In this document: positions 1 to 10,534 of the stretch, piece after piece | Layout: each line of letters begins with the position of its first letter | Position numbering within the stretch: the first letter of the stretch is position 1 | NCBI GenBank assembly: GCA_020736575.1 | Contig: JAGPYM010000008.1 | Span: 806,001 to 870,000 of the forward strand | Length of the DNA: 64,000 nucleotides | Direction of reading: 5' to 3' | DNA from: Thelonectria olida | Taxonomy: Eukaryota > Ascomycota > Sordariomycetes > Hypocreales > Nectriaceae | Translations under genes and position numbers: made by a program | Notes under the pieces: model-generated | Database searches by the model: none | Told to the model about the DNA's origin: nothing | Seen by the model: only the letters and a program-made list of their open reading frames with translations

Positions 1-235
1 ACTCGGAAAGAAAACCTCTGGCCTCTAGGCGGCTCGGCGTGAGGTTCGCGCATTTTGCAAGGACGCTGGCGTAACTGCCGTCATCGATCCGTCCTGAAAC
101 ACGCACCAAAGAGTCGTCTTTGTATGCGAGTGTTCGGGTCTTGAACCCCGACGCGGAATGGAAGTGAGCATATGTACAGTCCTCCCATAGGTGAGAGCCT
201 CGGCGCATCTACAGTAACCCAGATTGCCGTCTGGG

Positions 236-3036
236 TCACTCCTCCTTCTCATCATACTCAGCCGGGATGTCCTCCTCACCATTCTCATCCTTCTTGCCGT
301 CCTCATCCTCATCCTCATCCGGGATGTAGTAGTACTTATCCGGGTTCCACGGTTCCGTCACATTGGCTGTCTCGTTTGCCGTTCCGTTGAGTTGCGATGG
401 CGTCAGCTTGATATACTTGCCAGGATTCTCGTCCTCGCCGTAGATACGGCAAACCTTCTTCTTGGGCTTGCACTTGAAGGCCTTCTGCCACGCCCACGAG
501 TCCTCGAGCGGCGCCCACGATCGGACGCGCTTTGGCAGATCCATGCCATGGCCAATGTCGTTGCGAAGCACCTGAGGCCGCTCCTTCGAGCAGTGGAACA
601 ATGACCGGATAAGGAAGAACATCTGGTCGTCGGTGTATTGGGAGTGGCCAGGTACCATCTGATCCTTGTGTTTTCCTGCCTTCCAAGCATAGTATGCGAG
701 GTCCACTCCGTGTGTGTCCGCAATGATACTGTCGAGGCGAGGGCCAACGTTGAAGGTAAGCTTTTTCTTATCGTTGGTTTTCAACTCCATCCCCTCGTAC
801 TTGTCAAAGAAGCACTGGGCGCGTTCATCGTACCGTTGCTGGTCCCTTTCGGCGAACTGGGGATCCATGGTACCGTTGAGGGAGAAGGTGTTGCCTATGC
901 TGTCAAACCCGTGCATCAACTCGGTGCCCATGAAGGTGCCGAGTGCTCCGTAGTTGACGTAGGAAGGCAGTTGGACGTCAAACATGGGCGGGACCATAGT
1001 GCCGGCGGGAATCACGACGCGATTCAGCTGATGCGAGTAGTATGTCTCGGTGTCGTAGGCGTCAATGAGCCACTTGTACTTGTTCGGGGGACGAGACATG
1101 TCCTTGATCCAACCCCTGCGGGTGTACCACCGCTGCATCTGGAGGTAGTCGTCCATATGAGTCCAATCTTGAGGGCTTTCCCAGCTCTTGACGGCTGCGC
1201 CAGCAAACATCTGCCGCAGTTCTTCCCAGTCTAGTAAGTTGGGGTTCTATTCAAGAAACAACACGTTAGCAGCAGCGAGCAGAGCAGAGTAGCTTCAGCA
1301 AAGAACGGACCTTCTGAGGGAATCCTATCATGGCCTCCGCTTTGCTAGCCTTCTCAATGGCAGCCTCCTTGGTCTCATTGAACATCCACTCCGTGTCGTT
1401 AAGCGTCCTGATCAGCTCGGTTCTAATGTCGGCAAACATCTTGTGGCCTTCCGCCAGTGCCTCCGGAATGAAGGTATGATTGATGAGAACAGAGCCGACG
1501 ATGGGACCAAAATGTTCTGAGACCCTCGCCTTGCACTTCTTTTCCAGACTAGGTTCGTTCTTCTACATGCTTTGTTAGCGACAGAAGTAGCAAGTAGGAT
1601 GAAGAACGATACTTACAGCACCGCTAATCTTCCTCTGGACACTGCGATAATTGTCTGCGATGCCTGCGTCTAGGAGGTCATACGTCTGCTGAAAGGTCTT
1701 AAGTATGATGTAACCTCGAATGATATGCCTCGGGGTTTTTGTGATGATTTTGTTGAGCTTCAGTAGGTAGTCAGGAAGGAAGACCTCGAGCTCGTCAAGC
1801 TTCTTCTTGTCTGTTATTGGGAGATCACGGAGGACATCCCGAAGCCCTATATCCGGGGCCACTTCCTCGAGTTTTGCACTTGTCCAGAGGACGGTATTGC
1901 TTTGGACGTCGCGGAGTTGCTCGGCGGGGGGAGTAATGTTCCAAAGCTGCCACTCGAAGTCGACCAGATTCTTACCCATGTTGGTCCAGCTGGGGTTTTC
2001 CCACTGGGGTCTACTCAATGTTTTGAGAATTCTTTCTGCGAAGCTTTTGTACGCGTTGTAGAAGTCCGAGTTGTCATACATCCGGCGCTCTGGCAGTCCT
2101 GGTGCGATCCAAGGTTGAATGCCAATCCTCATCTCGGACTAATTCGAGCCAGCATTAGTTCAATCATCTTTTGTATTGTCGGGTCAGGTAGGGGGCGGGT
2201 TCACCGAGTTAAAGAGCGACTGCTGAGGCGCAAATCTGGCGAATACCCATATCCCGTAGTCGCTCAGGATGCGAGTTACCTCGGCAGTCTCTGGTCTATC
2301 CATGGCACCCATGGAGAGGTCCGAATAGGCCGCTGGCGGGTGCCGATTGACTACGGCATCTATGTAATGTCCGATGGGGGTATATATGGTCTCTGCATCA
2401 CTCCAAATATTGTGAAATTGCTGTATTATTTTTCGCAGGGGCGTCAGTCCGGCTCTCTCGCTGGGGGACCAGTCCATGCAAGTCTTGTAGTATCGTCTCA
2501 TGCGCTCAAACGTCAGTTTGTCGACACCATGAGGTCGCAATTCTGCCTTCTACTTCACCATTAGCCTCATCCCCATTGATTCCAAGGGAAAAGGGGAGAT
2601 ATCCATACATCTTCAAAATCGGGTGTAACAACGACATGGTCAAGCATGTCCATAATGCCTTGTTTGACGACGGTCTTCACGTTGACTTCGTTAATGTCCT
2701 TCTCCATGTTCAACTCATGCAAATCTTGCTCGTCGTAACCTCCACAGGCGACTAAGCATGGCTGTCAGTGGTGAACTCAGCAACAAAAACTCCAAGGTCA
2801 CAAAACTCACATTCATCCCAGTTTTCACAAGGGTCCACGTTCGCCTTTTTGCTCATGGCTCCATAGAGGCTCACGGCCACCTTGAAGCACTTCTCCGTAG
2901 TGCAAATTGGTCTTCCCTTGTAAGAAATCGATTTGTCCACGTTCTTTTTGGAAGCAAAAGATGTGCCAAGGAGGAAGGCCAGGAAGAAGGCAAGGGGGGC
3001 GAGCGGGAATGCCCGAATACCGAATCGGCCGAGCAT
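236..3036 (-). CDS. M13 (neprilysin-like) family protein, probably catalytically dead
   Basis: The model has six exons on the minus strand: 3036-2811, 2751-2609, 2549-2205, 2138-1617, 1562-1311 and 1246-236. They sum to 2499 nt, giving 832 aa. The N-terminus is a signal peptide or signal anchor (about residues 8-29), followed by the M13 pattern of paired cysteines and DPCENWDEFACGGY. The C-terminal catalytic-type domain aligns with neprilysin: VPPMF, VNYGALGTFMG, then TELMHGFD where HExxHGFD is expected. The first zinc His is Thr604, while Glu605 and His608 remain. The third ligand motif (ExxAD) reads SIIAD, so the Glu ligand is Ser669. The family's terminal CxxW is CRIY and is followed by an acidic tail of about 50 residues. 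M13 enzymes are secreted or membrane zinc endopeptidases of peptides. Losing two of three ligands argues for a pseudoenzyme, perhaps peptide-binding. The fifth intron uses a GTCCGT donor. Family assignment is firm; the role is inference. Confidence 0.9.
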
Positions 3037-3163
3037 GGTTAAAACGTAGGCGAAGAAGAGACTTCAATTCTCGAAAGGGGGAGGCGATGAGAGTTGGAAT
3101 CGTGTCCTTGTGTTTGAACCCAGGTGATGGTTACGAAGAAAAGTGCAAAAGGGAGCACGGGGC

Positions 3164-3173
3164 CTTTTATATA
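3164..3173 (-). promoter_or_regulatory. TATA box of the M13-family gene
   Basis: Read on the minus strand this is TATATAAAAG, a near-perfect TATA box about 130 nt upstream of the ATG at 3036. Confidence 0.6.
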
Positions 3174-3218
3174 GGAAAGTTGCAAGGCCGAAGGTTTCCA
3201 AGGAAAGGTTCTTAGGAC

Positions 3219-3238
3219 ATCTATCAACGTTGATAGAT
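3219..3238. promoter_or_regulatory. Perfect 20-bp palindrome with two GATA cores
   Basis: ATCTATCAAC is followed directly by its reverse complement GTTGATAGAT, which puts a TGATAG GATA-type core on each strand. It lies about 45 nt upstream of the TATA box of the M13-family gene. A dimeric or paired GATA-factor site is the simplest reading; this is inference. Confidence 0.45.
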
Positions 3239-3665
3239 TTAGGAAATGCCATTCAGAAAGTTTCTGCACCAGGCGTAACCATTCTAACGGGAAGCTCCTT
3301 GGGATATCAATAAAGATGGATTTTGACAACTTCTATGTAAGAAGTTTCTGCGTCAGGGGCGACCATCGGCTGTGATATGAACATTATTCTGCTGAACTTA
3401 ACTCGTGTTCTAGTCCCTTCACTGTCCTTTGCAATTTCATAGTAGTAACAGAACGCTGTAACAGAAGTGACATATTGCTCGTCAACCAGTCATCCAACGC
3501 CGGAAGGGCAAATTAATAAAAAAAGAATAGGAAGGCTCAAAACAAAGGTTTCCTCTCGATTCTGGGAAGGCTCCTTCAGCTTTCTTACGGGTAGTGAATA
3601 TGGGGATCAGGCCAAGGTACCGGAGCGAGTGACCCGACACTCCCGTGGTTAGCTGAGGCTGGAGT

Positions 3666-4499
3666 TTATGTCAAAGATGTCGCTTTGAAACCAAGCTTTT
3701 GCTTCTGGATCCGAGGGAAGATGCCTAGAACGACAAGCACGGCGAGCAGAGCAGTAGCCCACAGCTTTAGCTTTAGGACATTCTTGTTGTAGTCCGTGTC
3801 GACAGCACTGACGACAGTTGCGAGGAGCAAGAGGAAGACCAGGTAGCCGCTGTAGCGATGGTACTTCCAGATAGACTTGGCATTGTGTTCGCCACCGTAG
3901 AGGGCGGGAGTTGCCCACATGGTGAAGCCAACAAGGTACTGCACCAGAAGAAGGACGGATGCAGCGACTCCTAGGTAGCCATGTAGGGAATGGAAATGGG
4001 GGCCGTGGCTAGCAAACTTGTTGTATTCAATAATGGTGACACCCGCCACCAGCAGCAAGAACGCCACAAGGTTGAGGGAGGCGTGGAGGCGCTGGCCAAT
4101 CCGCTTTTGCTCGGCCGTGTGCGTTGGCTGCAGAGTCAGGATGGACTGCGCCAGGGTGAGAATGGCGAGAGACTGGGCAAGCGGATGGCCAGAGAAGAGG
4201 ATCAGCGGCTTGGTAAGCACACTGGCCCAGATGAGGGCGACGAGGAGCACGATGCCCAGCTGGGCGAGGATGCCGGTTCCTGCCCAATGGTAATATCGTC
4301 AGTCAACGTGATGGTAACCCTACGGTTCCGGCGACGATGTCGCATACGTACCAAGAACCAGATTGCTAAACATGGGCACGCCTTCTTCCTGGACAGCATC
4401 GCCTGGCCGACCGAGGAGTGGCTCCGTCTCGCGCTGCTCGATGCCTTCAGACTCGACGTCATCATACCGACGCTCCGGGATGCCTGTCGCGCTGGCCAT
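3666..4499 (-). CDS. Cytochrome b561-domain membrane protein
   Basis: Two exons, 4499-4352 and 4279-3666, encode 253 aa. Proteins of this family carry two haem b groups in the membrane and pass electrons across it, typically from ascorbate or a similar donor to ferric iron or monodehydroascorbate. The sequence shows a hydrophilic N-tail of about 45 residues, then roughly six hydrophobic segments (about 50-72, 80-100, 115-133, 148-170, 190-210 and 218-237). Four histidines sit in the family positions: His81 in SGHP, His115 in RLH, His149 in HSLHG and His190 in KYHRYSGY. No DOMON, reductase or other extra domain is attached, so it is a stand-alone b561. It is divergent from allantoicase across 1.2 kb. 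The b561 family call is strong; membrane location (vacuole or plasma membrane) and substrate are unknown. Confidence 0.85.
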
Positions 4500-5445
4500 C
4501 GTGGCTCTGCTTAAAGTGTGCTGGTGCTGGGGTTGGCGTAGGCGCTGGTGTCGGTGCAGGGGCGGCCGCCGATGAATGGATGCCTGCTGCGGGAGGAACC
4601 GTTTTAAGGACCTGTTGGACGGGAATGAATTGAGGCAGGTATGTGTGCAGTGGGAGACGTTATTTAAGTCACGGACTTTGGAGCAGCGAGATGGAATGTA
4701 GTAGTCTGAAAACGAGGCGTGGATTGTGATTGATTACGAATATGCAATTAACCTGGTCCGACACGTCTTGGGGATGCAAGCACATCATGTCCAGCCATCC
4801 ACCAAGCAGCTGCCTTGAGCCCTCCGGCGCTGTGACTTCCATTGGCAAAGTAAATACGTCAGTGACGGCTACATTAAACGGGAAGCTTTGGCCAATCAAA
4901 AGGCAGCTTTTGCAATCACTAGCAGGGCGCGGGGTAGCGTCAAAGGCCGCATAGGAACAATGTAATTCCACCATGGAGACCAGCAATCGCGTCAGATGGA
5001 CCCCAGAATCTGGTTACCTATCCATTACTCGATGAGATCGAGCAACAGTCCATCTCATTCACGCAGTGTGTTCTTGCCGATAAGGAGCCACGCGAGCAAT
5101 GGCTTGTAGTTGGCCCATTTGTGCGCAGACCAACGTCCCATCGTCCCGTGGGGCCCCGACAAATGCGCCGCCGCCGCCGCCGCCCTCTGGAAACAGACCT
5201 TCTCTGTGCCACGAAGACTTCCCCAGCTTCCGCCATTGCCAGGTGCTCTAGATCCAGCAAGTGTCGGTGGAAAGACTTCAATATCGCGTTCATATACCTT
5301 CAGTAGACATAGCTTGCATTCAATAAGAGCCATCTCAAAATTACAGAGCAAACTCCCCTCTGTCATGACACTCTTTAGGCTTGGCGACGGCGCTGGAGTC
5401 ACGGGGTTCAGCCCGGGTTCTTGCCCCGAAGAGCGCCGCCGGCCG

Positions 5446-5459
5446 TCGGAATTGGCCGA
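5446..5459. promoter_or_regulatory. UaY/PCO-1-type purine activator site (TCGG-N6-CCGA)
   Basis: The sequence is TCGG, then six bases AATTGG, then CCGA. This is an exact match to the published Aspergillus UaY consensus, the Zn2Cys6 activator of purine-utilisation genes. It lies 226-239 nt upstream of the allantoicase start, where a uric-acid-responsive activator would be expected. Confidence 0.7.
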
Positions 5460-5513
5460 GCACCTCCGGCTGCGGCCTCGGGGCGTGATGCAACTGGACG
5501 AGTAATAATTATG

Positions 5514-5532
5514 TGATAAGAGATAAAGATAA
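5514..5532. promoter_or_regulatory. Cluster of three GATA (AreA/NIT2-type) sites
   Basis: TGATAA at 5514, AGATAA at 5521 and AGATAA at 5527 follow one another within 19 nt, about 155-170 nt before the allantoicase ATG. AreA/NIT2 GATA factors activate nitrogen-scavenging genes when good nitrogen sources are absent. The cluster next to the UaY-type site fits a purine-catabolism promoter. Confidence 0.7.
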
Positions 5533-5684
5533 AGATCATCATTTGGGGTAGGTTCATCATAGTTGCATTGCATTGGCGGCATAACACTCTTGGGCTGAGT
5601 GTTTAAGAGTAGGCTGCCACCCTGATTTCACAACCATCAAACTTTATTGCTAGTCACATTCTGCGTCGCCTCTACTCACTCACG

Positions 5685-6833
5685 ATGACTTCTATTGCGG
5701 ACGAAATCGAATACAAGCTTGACTCTGTCAAAGCTTCTTCCCTTAAACCCGATGAGATCGACCCCGCGTTCCGGTCAACATGCATTGGTAGGTCGTTATG
5801 CTCCATCCTCGGCGATTACGTTCGTTGTTGTTCAGATCTGACCGGCTCTTTATGGATAGATCTGATATCTGGAACCTTGGGTGGCAAGATTCTTGCTTTC
5901 TCGGACCAATGGTTCGCTGAAGCAGCAAACCTCCTAACTCCAACCCCTCCAATCCGCCAACCGGGCAAGATGGTTTTCACAGGTGCTTGGTATGATGGCT
6001 GGGAAACCCGACGACACAACTCTGAGCCTTTCGACTGGGTCATTGTGAGGTTGGGTGTTGCCTCGGGCACTGTTGAGGGAATCGAGGTCGACACGGCCTT
6101 CTTCTCGGGTAACCACGCACCGGCCATCTCGGTGGAGGGTGTCTTCAGCCAGGACGACGAAGAGGTAGTATCGTGGCAGGGGGGCCGTGGAAAGTGGGAG
6201 ACCATCTTGGGCGTCCAAGAAGGCGGCCCATCGCAACGTTTCGGCTGGAAGCTTGATGCGCCAACTGCGAAGCAGTATACTCACGTGAGGCTAAACATGT
6301 ATCCCGACGGCGGTATTGCGCGGTTCCGCCTGTTCGGACACGCTGTCCCTGTCTTCCCCGACGACAAGGATGCCGTCTTTGATCTCGCTGCGGCTCAAAA
6401 CGGCGGAGTTGCTGTGTCGTGCAGCGATCAGCACTTTGGCACCAAGGATAACCTCCTCCTCCCAGGACGAGGCAAGGACATGGGCGACGGCTGGGAGACG
6501 GCGCGATCACGGACCAAGGGCCATGTTGACTGGACCATCATCAAGCTGGGAGCGCCAGGCTACATCGAAAAGTTCGTCGTGGACACTGCTCACTTCAGAG
6601 GTAACTTCCCGCAAAAAGTAGCAATCGAAGGCATCGATTGGAAGGGCGAAGGGGATCCGTCGGCGGACGCTAAAGGGTGGAACGAGGTGGTGCCTCCAAG
6701 CAAGACGGGACCCGATAAAGAGCATGATTTCACCAGCTCGGTCAAGGATTCAGTAGCCACCCATGTCAAACTCATCATGATTCCTGATGGTGGAGTCAAG
6801 AGATTGAGGGCGTTTGGGAAACGAGCTGTGTAG
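5685..6833 (+). CDS. Allantoicase
   Basis: Two exons, 5685-5787 and 5860-6833, encode 358 aa. Allantoicase hydrolyses allantoate to ureidoglycolate and urea in the purine degradation pathway. The protein holds the two homologous jelly-roll repeats of the family. The first (about residues 27-190) carries DLISGTLGGK, FAEAANLL and DGWETRRHN. The second (about 205-358) carries DNLLLPGRGKDMGDGWETARSR and PDGGVKRLRAFG. I chose the acceptor at 5859 because it joins FRSTCI directly to DLISGTLGGK, as in the family, and because a CTGAC branch point lies 15-20 nt before it. An alternative acceptor at 5835 would add eight residues in frame. The whole intron is 72 nt, in frame and free of stops. The promoter carries UaY-type and GATA-type sites, which predicts uric-acid induction and nitrogen repression. 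The function call is firm. Confidence 0.93.
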   Translation: MTSIADEIEYKLDSVKASSLKPDEIDPAFRSTCIGRSLCSILGDYVRCCSDLTGSLWIDLISGTLGGKILAFSDQWFAEAANLLTPTPPIRQPGKMVFTGAWYDGWETRRHNSEPFDWVIVRLGVASGTVEGIEVDTAFFSGNHAPAISVEGVFSQDDEEVVSWQGGRGKWETILGVQEGGPSQRFGWKLDAPTAKQYTHVRLNMYPDGGIARFRLFGHAVPVFPDDKDAVFDLAAAQNGGVAVSCSDQHFGTKDNLLLPGRGKDMGDGWETARSRTKGHVDWTIIKLGAPGYIEKFVVDTAHFRGNFPQKVAIEGIDWKGEGDPSADAKGWNEVVPPSKTGPDKEHDFTSSVKDSVATHVKLIMIPDGGVKRLRAFGKRAV

Positions 6834-7430
6834 GAGCCCAACGCAATCCGTTGACTGATCCAGATGCAGGAAGGCACCGTACGACGTACTGTTTCGCTGT
6901 GTTGGTGAACATGTAATATAAGATATAAAATAGCAAGGGTCAGTTGTGCATCACAAAGTACCCTTTCTCTCATGCCGTCATCAATTCCAAACCAGCTGTG
7001 TCAGGTTTAATAGTGCAAGGTTGACAAGGCATCCATCGTAATAGAGAATGGAAGCTTGAACTGTGGTTGATGATGCTGCAAAATGGTGGGCACGGACCAC
7101 CGGCTACTTTGTGTGGCTTTGCTGCGCCCAGCATCCTAACAAGGGTCAGCTCCTCCGAGTCAAACCAGGTAAAGGTAAGGTAGCCAACTCCGGAACCTCT
7201 GTTTCTCCATATCAGACAAGTGGGTTGGTCGCAGTAGGTAACCTCCACCACCACCTCGCACGATATCAATACAACAACTGTCTTTTTTTTTCGGGCTTTC
7301 CCCTCAAAAGCGATTTGTTTCTCTGCTGTACCGTGCTCCTCGTTCTCCCGCGAACCCGCCGAACCTCCCCGCGTCTGCGAAATCTCATGAGCTGAATCTG
7401 GTCCCTGGCTTTGCCCCTCCTTCCATCACC
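6834..7430. other. Intergenic: 3' side of allantoicase and leader of the ANK-DIL gene
   Basis: I see a pyrimidine-rich stretch around 7280-7430, typical of a plus-strand 5' leader, and no gene. Confidence 0.4.
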
Positions 7431-10052
7431 ATGGATCTTGGGGATGCCGTCGACGCCGAGGGCGACCAGAAGCCCCGCGTCCTTCCTCACGATCTCCCTA
7501 CCTCGCTCGACGACCGCCGACATGCTCCAGTTGACCTTGTTCCAGAAACGGAGATGTACGATGGCTGGCAAGGTTCGTCCTCGCATCGCCACGCTACGCA
7601 TCATTTGCGCACAATCACTGACGTAGCCAATGCCCAGGCCAGTCCCAGTTCCTCACTACACCAGCGATCGCGAAGCCCCTAAACTTCGGTAACTTATCTC
7701 TCAACGACAATGATTTTGGCGACGAGATTACAAAAGGCCCCGTGGATAGCGACACCCGATTGATGGAGATGCTGGCTGCACAGGCCGCGCACCAAGCTGG
7801 TCCCGCATTTGAGGATGAGGACGAAATCGCCAGTAGCGAGAAGCTGTCCGATGCCGAGAAGAAAGACAAGCTGCAAAAGGCCCTCAATATGGCCGCAAGC
7901 AACGGCGAGGTTGAGAGGATCCGGAAGCTGCTCAAAGGCAAGGCGAAAGACTACCTTGACATCAACGCCGAGGACGAAGACGGAACCCCTCCACTTATAT
8001 ATGCCAGCTGCTTTGTGAGTTTCCTGAGACTCATATGTGCCGATCCAAGGTACTAACCAATCAAACAGGGTCATGAGGCTGTCGTCCATTCGTTGATTGA
8101 TGCCGGTGCCGATGTCAACAAGCAAGACCGAAACCAATGGACCGCCCTCATGTGGGCTATGACAAATCGTCACAAGGGCATTGCAAAACTACTTCTCGAC
8201 AACAACGCTTCTTCCGACCAGAAGACGTCATCGGGGCGTACAGCATTCGACTTCGTTCCGCCGGATAGCGAGATGTCCTTCTATCTCCATGACAATGGAT
8301 ACAATATTGGCAATGCAGGTGTTACGGATGACTTCTATAGCCCTGGCTTTTCCCAGGACCGGTTTGAAGAAGAGCTGGCGGAAAACGATTTGCGACGCCG
8401 TTTAATGATGGAGAGCGCCCGAGATCTTGAGGTTGATTTAGGCAACGTGGGTATGGATGATCAACCTGAGGTGTGTGCCAAGGCCCCTAATCCCTTCTCC
8501 GGTGCGGCCTTTACTAATTTCGTAGCCCGTGGACGAATTCGAGGAGGAGCAACAAGAGTTTGACTGGAGTCGGTGCTTACACGACCAGATGTTCGTTTTT
8601 CAAGAGCATGAACTGGATCGGATACTAGACATCATCATCACCAAAATGACGCCCCAGCGATCGCCATCACAAAAGCCTGTGCCTGCAAACATGATTTTCC
8701 TGAGCGCGAGATACGCGCATTATCATTCAAGCCCAGAACTATTAGAACGACTCCTAGTTTCAGCCATGGACCTGATAAACGACGTCGTGGAAGACAGCCA
8801 ATGGGACATGACGATACTGGCTTTCTGGATCTCGAACGCGACCCTTTTGCTCCATTATTTGAAGAAAGATGCTGGCTTAGTTGAAGCTACGTCCGAGTTC
8901 CAGGCACAACTTGCGGAGTTGATCAATGAGATCTTCATCTTGATCGTCAGGGATGCCGAGCGACGACTGGATAAGGTGTTGGATGTGGCGATGCTTGATC
9001 ACGAAACCATCCCCGGATTCGAGGACATTACGTTTCAAAACGAGTGGAAACTGTTCAAGCGGAAAGCCACAGTCAAGGAGGAGCCTCTAGAAAAGCGATT
9101 CCGTCCTCCGTCACCGAAGCAGCGAGCGAAGCCAGCACCACGAAACATCACCTCCCTTCTTTCATCCACTCTGTTCGTTCTGGATTTATACGACATCCAC
9201 TCGGTGATCACAACTCAGATCATCTCGCAACTACTTTATTGGATTGGAGCAGAATTGTTCAACCGTGTCATGTCCAACCGCAAGTACTTGGCGAGAACCA
9301 AGGCCATGCAAATCCGCATGAACATATCAATACTAGAGGATTGGGCCCGTACCAATAACAGACAGGCTGAGCATTTCGAGGGAGGAGAAACGCGGTCATC
9401 AGGAGAGACGACAATGGAGGCTTCCCGGAGACACCTGGCACCCGTGATCCAATTACTACAGTGGCTCCAGTGCTTTTCATCCTTGGATGCGGATGATTTG
9501 GAGGCCTTGGTGGCAACACTCCAACAGCTGAAGAGAGTCAGTCCACAACAGCTCATACACTCGGCCAACCACTACCGGCCGGAGGTGGGCGAAAAAGGAC
9601 TGCCAAAGAGCGCATTGAAATACCTCATTGCTGTTCAGAAAGAGGCAGCACTTAAGCGAGACCGCCGACGCAGCGGGATGGCCTCACCGCTGCCAAAGTC
9701 GGGTCAGGACAGCAGCCCGGTTACCCCCGTCAAGAGTCGGTCAAATGGCAATGGGCTGGAGACACCTGGAAGCCAGATTCCATCGAGTCCTCCACAGGAT
9801 GACTACTCAGATGACGACGACGACGCACCAAAGCACCTCCTCTTGGACCCTGCACTGATGCTGCCTTTTACACTGCCCTCGGTGACAGACATGCTTGTGT
9901 CATATGGGGCTGGGTTTGGGGGCTTGAATCGTGAACGGGAACGGAAATACATTCCAACGGTACCGCCGGAGTTCCTTGAGAAGCTCGAAGTGAGCGGAGG
10001 ACAGAAGGGGCCCATGTTCAGGGAGGCTGACTGGGAGAACGAGGAGGTCTGA
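7431..10052 (+). CDS. Ankyrin-repeat and dilute (DIL) domain protein
   Basis: Four exons, 7431-7572, 7638-8014, 8069-8470 and 8526-10052, encode 815 aa. The ATG sits in a good context (CACCATGG). After a disordered N-terminus come ankyrin repeats (about residues 105-225), seen as DEDGTPPLIYASCFGHEAVV and NQWTALMWAMTNRHKGIAKLL. The C-terminal half is a DIL domain (about 320-660), with LLYWIGAELFNRVMSNRKY and QIRMNISILEDWA, the signature of the cargo-binding tail of class V myosins. A Ser/Pro-rich segment with an acidic run (about 725-755) follows. There is no motor domain, so this is the fungal stand-alone ANK-DIL type, probably a membrane or cytoskeletal adaptor. The first intron uses a GTTCGT donor and the acceptor was chosen by frame (7637; 7664 is also possible). 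Domain calls are strong; the cellular role is inferred. Confidence 0.85.
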
Positions 10053-10510
10053 GATGGACACGGAGGCAACTATAGGAGGTCACCTGATTGGGAAGTCTGG
10101 ACAGATGGCAATGCAAGCGAACAAGAACAAGGGGATTTGGCATGCGACTCCAACGGCTGGAACCCTACGCGCTGTCATGGGCGAGCCAAGAGCCATTGTA
10201 CAATTCGAATGTGCAGGCACGTGACTGAGCAGCATCGAGCCAGCAAGGACTCATGGGGGTAGTCAACCGAAGCGATGCGGCAGGCCTGCAAATTTTCCAG
10301 TGATGCATGCTGCAAGGGACCGAGACTTTGACAGAAGGAAAGCCGGATCAACTGCAAAAAGGGACACAGCAGTAGGGCACCGCAGGAACGGGAGCGCTTC
10401 CGAGACGAAGGAGATTGGACAGCAGCACGAACGAAGCAGAGGCGGAGGCAACCGAGATGGCAGGGCGGTGATGGGTAGCGTTGAGATTGAATAACTCAGC
10501 ACGAGTATCA

Positions 10511-10534
10511 TGTACGAAGTATTGTACGAAGTAT
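10511..10534. repeat. Tandem duplication of a 12-bp unit
   Basis: TGTACGAAGTAT occurs twice in exact tandem. Confidence 0.8.

Larger units (their letters stand above)
3037..3665. other. Intergenic: M13-gene promoter and 3' side of the b561 gene
   Basis: Besides the TATA box and the palindrome, an imperfect direct repeat is visible at about 3255-3283 and 3339-3366. It shares the core AAGTTTCTGC, then CAGG and ACCAT. I see no gene here. Confidence 0.5.
4500..5684. other. Divergent promoter region between the b561 gene and allantoicase
   Basis: This 1.2 kb stretch holds the regulatory sites listed separately at 5446-5459 and 5514-5532. It also has a short CCG-rich run near 5162-5184. The open frames here on both strands lack any recognisable motif and overlap each other, so I do not call a gene. 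Confidence 0.5.
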
